A DNA stretch of 20,810 bases, taken from positions 1-20,810 of the forward strand of contig CAIRND010000009.1 in NCBI GenBank assembly GCA_903879825.1, read 5' to 3'. Made by a program: the position numbers and the translations under genes. The notes under the pieces are model-generated. The model was not told the origin of the DNA and searched no databases. It worked only from the letters and a program-made list of their open reading frames with translations. Numbering within the stretch: the stretch's first letter is position 1; every line of letters starts with the position of its first letter. Shown in pieces: positions 7,629 through 13,900 of this stretch. Origin of the DNA: an uncultured Geobacteraceae bacterium. Lineage in GTDB: Bacteria; Desulfobacterota; Desulfuromonadia; Geobacterales; Pseudopelobacteraceae.

Positions 7629-7655
7629 GTACCTGCCCCCTCTGCCTGTCTTTAA

Positions 7656-8030
7656 TTATGCCTGGCCGCCGGCTTCAGATTGTTCGAACTCGGTACGGGC
7701 CTTGTGCATTTCTTCAACTTCCCGCAGCTTGTCTCCCATCCAGGCGTGAAAAACCTTGGCATTTTCGTAACTCATAACCACACCGGTATCGACGAAGCGC
7801 ACCATGCTGCTGGCCAGGTCTTTTGGCTCTACGCCGGTTTCCCGCCCAATAGCACCTTCCGGAGTGATCTCATGGGAGATGGCATCCGGCAGTGGCTGGC
7901 GCTCCAGATAAAAGTTGATTACCATTTCGCCGCGCGGTGAAAAGCCTCCCTGGGCACCGTTTACGTACGTTGGGTTGTAACCGTAATTGAACACGTATTT
8001 GAATGTTAACTCTGATTTTTTGCTGCTCAT
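7656..8030 (-). CDS. conserved 124-residue protein, possibly DUF3467-like
   Basis: This is a small soluble protein with no signal peptide or membrane segment. I do not firmly recognise it. The pattern 'SPRGEMVINFYLERQPLPD' followed later by 'VRFVDTGVVMSYENAKVFHAWMGDKLREVEEMH' recalls the DUF3467 layout (a strand ending in an acidic 'DF'-type motif, then a helix starting 'P/Y-x-x-A-K'). The central 40-residue stretch is longer than usual, so this is a weak match. The ATG at 8030 has AGGGAG eight to nine bases upstream. A perfect 7-bp inverted repeat lies in its 5' region at 8052-8068. It is divergent from hpnJ and upstream of the DUF3108 gene. Confidence 0.7.
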   Translation of the reverse strand: MSSKKSELTFKYVFNYGYNPTYVNGAQGGFSPRGEMVINFYLERQPLPDAISHEITPEGAIGRETGVEPKDLASSMVRFVDTGVVMSYENAKVFHAWMGDKLREVEEMHKARTEFEQSEAGGQA

Positions 8031-8051
8031 GTTTTGTTCTCCCTTTGGTCT

Positions 8052-8068
8052 GCTGGCATTGTGCCAGC
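8052..8068. promoter_or_regulatory. perfect 7-bp inverted repeat upstream of the 124-residue gene
   Basis: GCTGGCA (8052-8058) and TGCCAGC (8062-8068) are exact reverse complements around a TTG spacer. The site lies about 22 bp before the minus-strand start codon, just upstream of its ribosome site. It may be a repressor operator or an RNA hairpin in the leader. No U-tract follows, so it is not a terminator. Confidence 0.35.
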
Positions 8069-8202
8069 CGGATGTATAAACGCCGCTGACTACCTATCAC
8101 ACTTGGGCGGGCAAGGAAAATAATTTCTTAAGCCAGTATTGATGGAAACAGGCTCAGGAATGCTCCGGGGCACTCTTTTTTGAATTGTAAACCGGGTAAA
8201 TC

Positions 8203-8232
8203 TTGACTTTACGCCTGAATACCTGCTATGTG
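8203..8232 (+). promoter_or_regulatory. candidate promoter of the hpnJ operon
   Basis: A -35-like TTGACT (8203-8208) is followed after 18 bp by TATGTG (8227-8232), preceded by TG one base before it (extended -10). The start codon of hpnJ is at 8265. The -10 hexamer is weak, so this is moderate evidence. Confidence 0.4.
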
Positions 8233-8264
8233 TTTCCACTATTTATTGTAGGCAAGGAGCTGTA

Positions 8265-9695
8265 ATGAAACCGCTTTTCTTAAACCCACCAACTTTTGAA
8301 GACTTTGACGGCGGTGCCGGTGCCCGCTATCAGGCTTCCCGTGAAGTGACGTCCTTCTGGTATCCTACCTGGCTCTGTTTTCCTGCCGGAATGATCGAGG
8401 GGAGCCGTGTCGTTGACGCCCCGGTGCAAAAATTTGATCTTGAGCAGTGCCTCGCTATCGCACTGGATTTTGATATGGTGGTAATGTACACCTCCACACC
8501 AACGCTACAGATCGATATTGAAACAGCCCGTCGCATTAAAGAGCTTAAGCCGGGGATTGTCACCGTGTTAACCGGACCGCATGTCTCCGTCCTGCCGGAA
8601 GATTCTCTGCGTGCAGGGGCCGGAATTATCGATATTGTCTGTCGCGGCGAATTTGATTACACCACCAAAGAGCTCTGTGAAGGACGTGAATGGAACCGGG
8701 TGGACGGCATAAGTTATTTTAAAGACGGGCAGATTGTTCATACTCCCGACCGTCCGCCCATTTCTGATCTGGACGCACTTCCGTTTGTGGCGCCGATCTA
8801 TAAACGGGATCTGCCGATCTCGGAATATGTTATTCCACATTTTAAAAATCCTTACGTTTCCATTTATTCCAGTCGTGGCTGCCCCTCCCACTGCATTTAC
8901 TGTCTCTGGCCGCAAACCTTTTCCGGCCGTTCCATGCGGGTTCGCTCTCCTCAGAATGTCTATGAGGAAATCAAGTGGATTGTGGATAACATCCCCGAAA
9001 TGCGCGAACTCTCATTTGATGACGACACTTTTACTGCTGACCGGAAGCATGCTCGGGACATTGCCGGGTTGATCAAGCCGCTTGGTATTTCCTGGACAAT
9101 CAACGCCCGCGCCAATACTGATTACGAAACATTAAAAACCCTTCGCGAGGCCGGGTTGCGGCATGTAGTGGTCGGTTTTGAAAGCGGCAATGACCAGATT
9201 CTGAAAAACATCAAAAAAGGGGCCACGGTTGCCCAGGCGGTTCAGTTTGCCAAAGACTGTAAAAAGCTGGGGTTGTCCATTCACGGTGCCTTCATTATGG
9301 GCTTGCCGGGCGAGACGAAGGACACCATCCGCCAGACGATTGAATTTGCCAAACAGCTTGATCTCAATTCAATTCAGGCTTCTCTGGCTTCGCCCTATCC
9401 CGGCACTGAATTCTATGACCTCTGCATACGGGAGGGATGGATTTCTTCGAGTAGTTTCCTTGATGCCAGCGGCCACCAGAAGTGTGTCATCAATTATCCC
9501 AACCTATCCAATACCGAGATTTTTAATTCGGTGGAAGAATTTTATAACAAATTTTATTTCCGTCCGAAGTATATCGCCCGCAGTATCGGCCGGATGCTGA
9601 TTGATGGTGACGAGCGGCGCAAGCTGCTTAAAGAGGGGAAACAGTACCTGCAGTACATGCGCAAACGCAAAGAATCCTGCTCGGATTGTAAATGA
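8265..9695 (+). CDS. hpnJ: hopanoid biosynthesis B12-binding radical SAM protein HpnJ
   Basis: This 476-residue enzyme has an N-terminal cobalamin-binding-like domain (about 50-150, including 'LKPGIVTVLTGPHVSVLPE') and a radical SAM barrel. The 4Fe-4S cysteines are C206, C210 and C213 in CPSHCIYC. The barrel continues with 'ELSFDDDTFTADRKHARDI' and 'VVVGFESGNDQILKNIKKG'. It matches the HpnJ family in length and start ('MKPLFLNPPTFEDFDGGAGARYQA'). HpnJ is known to contract the glucosamine ring of bacteriohopanetetrol glucosamine to the cyclitol ether. The start has AAGGAG six bases upstream. Its last bases overlap hpnK (ATGA). The glycosyltransferase gene hpnI, needed before these steps, is not in this window. 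Confidence 0.92.
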   Translation: MKPLFLNPPTFEDFDGGAGARYQASREVTSFWYPTWLCFPAGMIEGSRVVDAPVQKFDLEQCLAIALDFDMVVMYTSTPTLQIDIETARRIKELKPGIVTVLTGPHVSVLPEDSLRAGAGIIDIVCRGEFDYTTKELCEGREWNRVDGISYFKDGQIVHTPDRPPISDLDALPFVAPIYKRDLPISEYVIPHFKNPYVSIYSSRGCPSHCIYCLWPQTFSGRSMRVRSPQNVYEEIKWIVDNIPEMRELSFDDDTFTADRKHARDIAGLIKPLGISWTINARANTDYETLKTLREAGLRHVVVGFESGNDQILKNIKKGATVAQAVQFAKDCKKLGLSIHGAFIMGLPGETKDTIRQTIEFAKQLDLNSIQASLASPYPGTEFYDLCIREGWISSSSFLDASGHQKCVINYPNLSNTEIFNSVEEFYNKFYFRPKYIARSIGRMLIDGDERRKLLKEGKQYLQYMRKRKESCSDCK

Positions 9696-10549
9696 AACAG
9701 CTGGTTATTACCTCTGACGACTTCGGGCTTTCCCGCGGCGTCAACCGGGCGGTTGAGCAGGCATGGAAGAACGGCCTTTTGACTGGCGCTTCGATCATGG
9801 CCGGTGCGGGGGCATTTGACGATGCGGTCGCTATTGCGCGGCGCAACCCCGGTCTCCAGATCGGTCTGCATCTGACGCTGGTCCAGGGCCGCAGCGTATT
9901 GCCGGCAGCAGAGTTGCCGGGTCTTGTCGATACTTCAGGTAACTTTACCACTAATCCCGTCGGTGCCGGTTTTCGTTACTTTTTTGACCGTGGACTTTAC
10001 TGCCAGCTGAAACGGGAGATAGAGGCACAGATTAAAAAGGTGCGTGATGCCGGTATCAACCTGACGCATATAGATGGTCACCTGAACATACATATGCATC
10101 CAACGGTGTTCAGGATTCTGGCCGAGTTAATGCCCCGCTATGGCATTACCAGCTTTCGTCTGTCCAATGAACGTCTCTCCCATAACCTGCAGTTTGATCA
10201 GGAGCGAAAACTCGGTAAGTATCTCGAAAAACTGATCTTCGGCTTTCTGGCCGATCATGCCCGACCAGAGCTTGACCGGTTGGGTATTTCCTACGCTGCC
10301 GAGGTCAAAGGGGTGCTTAATTCGGGGCGGATGACGGAGGAATATATCCTCAACATCATTGAAGGGCTCAAGGACGGTGTCACGGAAATCTATTTTCACC
10401 CCGGAATTCTGCCTGATGCCGAGATCAGTCGCCTGATGCCGGATTATCGCCATCAGGAAGAGTTGGCTGCCATCACCAGTCCGCTCGTCAGGAAACGGTT
10501 GCTTGAGTTACAGATACCGGTACAAAATTATCGTGGAGAGGTAAAATGA
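9692..10549 (+). CDS. hpnK: hopanoid biosynthesis deacetylase HpnK (YdjC/ChbG family)
   Basis: This 285-residue YdjC-fold carbohydrate deacetylase matches HpnK from its start 'MKQLVITSDDFGLSRGVN'. Metal and catalytic residues visible are D9-D10, H60 in 'GLHLTL', and H126, D128 and H130 in 'HIDGHLNIHMHP'. HpnK removes the acetyl group from bacteriohopanetetrol-N-acetylglucosamine, giving the glucosamine that HpnJ then rearranges. There is no signal peptide; it acts at the cytoplasmic side. The gene overlaps hpnJ by 4 bp and the next membrane gene by 4 bp, so all three are translationally coupled. Confidence 0.93.
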   Translation: MKQLVITSDDFGLSRGVNRAVEQAWKNGLLTGASIMAGAGAFDDAVAIARRNPGLQIGLHLTLVQGRSVLPAAELPGLVDTSGNFTTNPVGAGFRYFFDRGLYCQLKREIEAQIKKVRDAGINLTHIDGHLNIHMHPTVFRILAELMPRYGITSFRLSNERLSHNLQFDQERKLGKYLEKLIFGFLADHARPELDRLGISYAAEVKGVLNSGRMTEEYILNIIEGLKDGVTEIYFHPGILPDAEISRLMPDYRHQEELAAITSPLVRKRLLELQIPVQNYRGEVK

Positions 10550-10929
10550 TAAAGACGCTGGTCGTCATGCTGATAGCAATAACCGCTGGAGCCATTGGTG
10601 ACATTTTTTTAACGCAAGGAATGAAGAGCGCTGGCGATATATCGGCGATGAACCTGCGGCAGATTGTCGATACCGTATTCAAAGCGTTGAGCAACTGGCG
10701 CCTGATTTTCGGTACCGCATTGCAGGCGGTCTATTTTGGTCTCTGGTTGGCGGTGCTGTCGTGGGAAGATCTCTCTGTCGCCCTGCCTCTTCAGGCGTGC
10801 AGCTATCTTGTGGTCGCCTTTCTGGCGCAGTGGTATCTTGGAGAACAGGTCAGCGGCGTTCGCTGGGCGGGGATTTGTCTGATCTGCGCTGGTGTCGCTC
10901 TGGTAACGAGAAGCAGTGTCATTCAGTAA
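10546..10929 (+). CDS. small 4-TM EamA/SMR-like membrane protein (ArnE/ArnF-like)
   Basis: This 127-residue protein has four hydrophobic helices and fits the EamA/small multidrug resistance superfamily. Visible segments are residues 3-23, about 42-65, about 70-95 and about 100-122. 'SVALPLQACSYLVVAFLAQWYLGEQVSGVRWAGICLICAGVALV' follows the usual C-terminal half, including the L-G-E helix start. The subfamily ArnE/ArnF flips aminoarabinose-phospho-undecaprenol across the inner membrane. The 4-bp overlap with hpnK suggests a role with the hopanoid head group, perhaps flipping a lipid-linked sugar or the hopanoid. That function is inference. proC follows after 18 bp. Confidence 0.82.
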   Translation: MIKTLVVMLIAITAGAIGDIFLTQGMKSAGDISAMNLRQIVDTVFKALSNWRLIFGTALQAVYFGLWLAVLSWEDLSVALPLQACSYLVVAFLAQWYLGEQVSGVRWAGICLICAGVALVTRSSVIQ

Positions 10930-10947
10930 TTATCGGGAGGAATCGAG

Positions 10948-11763
10948 ATGATGAATATACGTAAAATTGCCTTTATCGGCGGCGGCAATATGGCTGAAGC
11001 GATCATGCGGGGCCTGTTGCGTGAAGATGTGGGCGTTGGAATATGTGTTGCTGAAATCAGCCCCAAACGGCGGGATGAGCTCACGAAAATGTTTCCCAAA
11101 AATGTGCGGATCGTAGCTGATGCGGCTGAGGCGGCACAGTGGGGCGAGGTGATTGTTCTTGCTATCAAGCCGCAGCAGGCCGACAGCGTTCTTGACCTGA
11201 TTGAACGGGCTATCACGCCCGATAAGCTGGTTATTTCAATTATGGCCGGCATACCGACGACAAAGATTGAGGCCAATCTGGTTCCCGGTTGTCGTGTCAT
11301 CCGCGCAATGCCCAATACACCTGCCTTGATCGGTGCAGGAGCAACCGCTGTCTGCCCGGGTCGCAAAGCGAATGCCGATGATCTCGATCTGGCCCGTCAG
11401 GTCTTTGCCATGACAGGAATTGCCGTCTCTGTAGATGAAAAGTTAATGGATGCCGTTACCGGGCTTTCCGGCAGCGGGCCAGCCTACGTATTTACCTTTA
11501 TCGAGGCGCTCTCTGACGCCGGTGTCAAAAACGGTCTGCCACGGGATGTCGCATCACAACTGGCTGTCCAGACAGTGCTTGGTGCGGCGCGGATGGTGGC
11601 AGAAACCGGAGAACATCCGGCCCTGTTGAAGGAAAAGGTCACCTCGCCCGGTGGTACGACCATCGCAGCCCTGCATGCCCTTGAAATCGGCTGTTTTCGG
11701 GGTATAGTAATGAATGCCGTTGAGACCGCCTGTCTCAAGTCAAAGGATCTGGCGGGTAAATAG
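10948..11763 (+). CDS. proC: pyrroline-5-carboxylate reductase
   Basis: ProC catalyses the last step of proline synthesis, reducing 1-pyrroline-5-carboxylate with NAD(P)H in the cytoplasm. The protein is 271 residues, the usual length. The N-terminal Rossmann motif is 'FIGGGNMAEAIM' (residues 9-20). 'MPNTPALIGAGATA' follows in the middle. The C-terminal dimer and substrate region shows 'GLSGSGPAYVFTFIEALSDA' and the family signature 'KVTSPGGTTIAALHALE'. GGGAGGAA lies before the ATG; the adjacent second Met could also serve as start. It follows the small membrane gene by 18 bp and precedes pap by 32 bp. Confidence 0.96.
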   Translation: MMNIRKIAFIGGGNMAEAIMRGLLREDVGVGICVAEISPKRRDELTKMFPKNVRIVADAAEAAQWGEVIVLAIKPQQADSVLDLIERAITPDKLVISIMAGIPTTKIEANLVPGCRVIRAMPNTPALIGAGATAVCPGRKANADDLDLARQVFAMTGIAVSVDEKLMDAVTGLSGSGPAYVFTFIEALSDAGVKNGLPRDVASQLAVQTVLGAARMVAETGEHPALLKEKVTSPGGTTIAALHALEIGCFRGIVMNAVETACLKSKDLAGK

Positions 11764-11795
11764 ACCACAGTTAGAAAGCATACCGGGAGGGCATC

Positions 11796-13280
11796 ATGTT
11801 TGAATCCGCCGAATTGGGGCACAGGATCAGCAAAGAGGTCTGGAAGAAGGAAATTCCCGGTGTGCGCGAAGGGTTGCTTGATGCCCAACTTGATCTGGCC
11901 CAATCGAAGAAATTTCCGGTCATCATTTTGGTGGCCGGAGTCGATTGTGCCGGCAAAGGTGAAACAGTCAACCTGCTTAACGAATGGATGGACCCCCGCC
12001 ATATCGAAACTCACGCTCTGCGTGATCTGACCGATGAAGAGCTGGAACGACCACAAATGTGGCGTTACTGGCGAGTACTCCCCCCCCGTGGCAAAGTCGG
12101 CGTGTTTATTGGTACCTGGTATTCGGCACCGTTGGTTGAAAATGTTTATGGTTCAATCAAGAATGCTGAACTGGATCAGCGCTTGGAGCGGATCATCCGC
12201 TTTGAAAAGATGCTCTGTGATGAAGGTGCACTGGTACTCAAGTTTTGGCTGCATCTGTCAAAAGATGAACAAAAAAAGCGCCTAAAACGTCTGGAAAAAG
12301 ATCCCACGACCCGTTGGAGAGTTACCGACACCGACTGGGATCACTACAAGCAGTATGATAAATTCCGCAAAGTATCCGAACGGATGCTCCGTTCAACCAG
12401 CACCGCAGAATCTCCCTGGACAATCGTTGAGGGCACCGATCCCCGCTATCGCTATCTGACCATCGGCACGGCAATTCTGGGCGCCATGCGTCAGCGCCTC
12501 GATGCCCCCGAGCCACCCCGCAACGTTGTGCCGATTCCTCCGCTTATGCCGACTATCGATAATCTGCTGATTCTCCAGACGCTGGATATGTCCAAAAAAC
12601 TTAAAAAAGCTGAATTTGAAAGTGAACTGGAAAAATATCAGGGCAGGCTGAACCTGTTAACCCGTCACCCTGATTTTAAAAAACTGTCGGTTGTGGTGGC
12701 CTTTGAAGGCAACGATGCGGCCGGAAAGGGGGGCAGCATCCGGCGGATTATTCAGGCGCTTGATGCCCGTCAATACCGCGTTATTCCCGTCGCAGCGCCG
12801 ACTGAAGAAGAACGCGCCCAGCCCTATATGTGGCGTTTTTGGCGCAGCATCCCCCGTAAAAATCGCTTTGCCATCTTTGATCGAACCTGGTACGGGCGCG
12901 TTCTGGTTGAGCGGGTCGAAGGATTCTGCCTGCAGAACGACTGGATGCGGGCCTATGGAGAAATTAACGATTTTGAAGAGCAGATGGTGCGCAATAAAAC
13001 GGTCGTCGTCAAGTTTTGGCTCTCCATCACCAAAGAAGAACAGCTGAAGCGTTTCAAAGAGCGTGAGAAAATCGGCTTCAAGCGCTATAAAATTACCGAG
13101 GAAGATTGGCGCAACCGGGAGAAATGGGACGACTACGAACGGGCGGTTTGTGACATGATCGACCGCACCAGTACTGAAATTGCCCCCTGGACGCTGGTGG
13201 AGGCCAACGATAAATATTATGCCCGTATCAAGGTGCTGAAAACTCTGTGCGATAAGATTGAGAAGGCGCTGGGGAAGTAA
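11796..13280 (+). CDS. pap: polyphosphate:AMP phosphotransferase (class II PPK2, two domains)
   Basis: This 494-residue enzyme is made of two fused PPK2 domains and phosphorylates AMP to ADP using polyphosphate. The C-terminal domain has an intact Walker A (G305-N-D-A-A-G-K-G, to about 313) and the Walker B-type 'FDRTWYGR' (361-368), as well as the lid 'AAPTEEERAQPYMWRFWRSIP'. The N-terminal domain keeps a P-loop (G48-V-D-C-A-G-K-G55) and a lid, but the Asp-Arg before TWY is replaced by Ile-Gly (F104-I-G-T-W-Y), so it is probably not catalytic. This is the known class II pattern. GGGAGG precedes the ATG. It is 32 bp after proC, so it may end a long transcript that starts at hpnJ. Confidence 0.93.
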   Translation: MFESAELGHRISKEVWKKEIPGVREGLLDAQLDLAQSKKFPVIILVAGVDCAGKGETVNLLNEWMDPRHIETHALRDLTDEELERPQMWRYWRVLPPRGKVGVFIGTWYSAPLVENVYGSIKNAELDQRLERIIRFEKMLCDEGALVLKFWLHLSKDEQKKRLKRLEKDPTTRWRVTDTDWDHYKQYDKFRKVSERMLRSTSTAESPWTIVEGTDPRYRYLTIGTAILGAMRQRLDAPEPPRNVVPIPPLMPTIDNLLILQTLDMSKKLKKAEFESELEKYQGRLNLLTRHPDFKKLSVVVAFEGNDAAGKGGSIRRIIQALDARQYRVIPVAAPTEEERAQPYMWRFWRSIPRKNRFAIFDRTWYGRVLVERVEGFCLQNDWMRAYGEINDFEEQMVRNKTVVVKFWLSITKEEQLKRFKEREKIGFKRYKITEEDWRNREKWDDYERAVCDMIDRTSTEIAPWTLVEANDKYYARIKVLKTLCDKIEKALGK

Positions 13281-13286
13281 AAGGCT

Positions 13287-13368
13287 AAATCCCCCCTTGC
13301 CCCCCTTTCTTAAAGTGGGGTAACGTCAAAGGCCTCCCCCTTTATGAAAGGGGGATTGAGGGGGATTT
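13287..13368. repeat. C/G-rich palindromic interspersed repeat, copy 1
   Basis: It begins AAATCCCCCC and ends GGGGGATTT, so the two ends are inverted. Inside lie a hairpin of CCCC/CTTT against AAAG/GGGG, and a perfect hairpin of CCCCCTTT-ATG-AAAGGGGG. A joining motif GTGGGGTAACGTC is shared by all copies. It follows the pap stop codon directly, so it may also act as a transcription barrier, though no U-run follows. Confidence 0.85.
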
Positions 13369-13419
13369 GCCGTAACGGTCTGTTATAACTGTGGTCTTGC
13401 TGCTGAAATTCAATATAAG

Positions 13420-13491
13420 AAATCCCCCCTTGCCCCCCTTTCGTAAAGTGGGGTAACGTCAAAAGCCTCCCCCTTTATGAAAGGGGGATTT
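13420..13491. repeat. palindromic interspersed repeat, copy 2
   Basis: This is the same sequence as copy 1, with a few base changes, but it lacks the last GAGGGGG segment. It ends at GGGGGATTT after the perfect inner hairpin. The stretch just before it (GTCTTGCTGCTGAAATTCAA) resembles the stretch before copy 3, so the repeated unit extends upstream of the C-run. Confidence 0.85.
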
Positions 13492-13539
13492 GCCTTGACT
13501 GCCTGATACATCCGAAGCCTTGCTGAAATCCAACAGCGC

Positions 13540-13656
13540 AAATCCCCCCTTGCCCCCCTTTCATAAAGTGGGGTAACGTCAAAAGCCTCCCCCTTTCTTG
13601 AAGTGGGGTAACGTCAAAAGCCTCCCCCTTTATGAAAGGTGGATTGAGGGGGATTT
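13540..13656. repeat. palindromic interspersed repeat, copy 3, with internal 35-bp tandem duplication
   Basis: This copy has the usual ends but contains an extra 35-bp unit: 13566-13600 and 13601-13635 are near-identical, each starting AAGTGGGGTAACGTC. The closing arm carries one change (GGTGG instead of GGGGG). The region 13281-13816 has no gene; besides the repeats it holds AT-rich sequence with a T9 run at 13711-13719. Confidence 0.85.
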
Positions 13657-13723
13657 TACGCTATAATTATTAAAATTAGATAAAAATACCAACCGGTAAT
13701 TCGGGAGGTGTTTTTTTTTGTTC

Positions 13724-13737
13724 TGTGAATTGTCACA
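13724..13737. promoter_or_regulatory. CRP/FNR-like inverted repeat upstream of the cas promoter
   Basis: TGTGA (13724-13728) and TCACA (13733-13737) are exact inverted half-sites with a 4-bp spacer. The half-sites look CRP-like but the spacing is that of FNR-type sites (CRP uses 6 bp). It lies 79 bp before the -35 box of the cas promoter. Weak evidence. Confidence 0.25.
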
Positions 13738-13765
13738 TCAGGCCTTTATGCGATTGGTTTTGTGT

Positions 13766-13777
13766 CTACATGTGTAG
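13766..13777. promoter_or_regulatory. 12-bp near-perfect palindrome upstream of cas3
   Basis: CTACA (13766-13770), TG, TGTAG (13773-13777) form a short inverted repeat 39 bp before the -35 box of the cas promoter. It could be a regulator binding site. Nothing else supports it. Confidence 0.25.
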
Positions 13778-13816
13778 GCTTTCCCGGAGGCCACAAAATA
13801 TAAGTAATAGTGTGTA

Positions 13817-13845
13817 TTGAATTATGTTAATTTATTAAATACTAT
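13817..13845 (+). promoter_or_regulatory. sigma-70-type promoter of the cas operon
   Basis: TTGAAT (13817-13822), a 17-bp AT-rich spacer, and TACTAT (13840-13845) give a good match to the sigma-70 consensus (five of six and four to five of six positions). The predicted start of transcription, near 13852, leaves a leader of about 50 bases before the cas3 ATG at 13901. It also argues against starting Cas3 at the TTG at 13817, which is the -35 box. Confidence 0.55.
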
Positions 13846-13900
13846 TTTACGTGTGATTTGTATGATAGGGTCCTTTTTCGTAGCGTGTGGGGAGGGTGTG

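Noticed and set aside
11484..12056. Open frame of 190 codons on the minus strand across proC and pap
   Set aside because: It runs antisense over two well-supported genes and their junction; its product shows no family pattern.
13287..13656. Possible CRISPR array next to cas3
   Set aside because: The repeats are about 70-120 bp, palindromic throughout and only three in number with unequal spacing; there are no ~29-bp repeats with unique ~32-bp spacers.
13711..13719. T9 run as a rho-independent terminator
   Set aside because: There is no stable G/C hairpin immediately before it; the upstream ACCGG...GGAGG stretch pairs poorly.
13724..13737. Canonical CRP site
   Set aside because: The half-sites match CRP but the spacer is 4 bp, not 6, so I list it only as a weak candidate operator of the CRP/FNR type.
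13817..13900. Extended Cas3 N-terminus from a TTG at 13817
   Set aside because: The stretch is AT-rich, does not resemble Cas3, and the TTG is the -35 box of a good promoter; the ATG at 13901 has a proper ribosome site.
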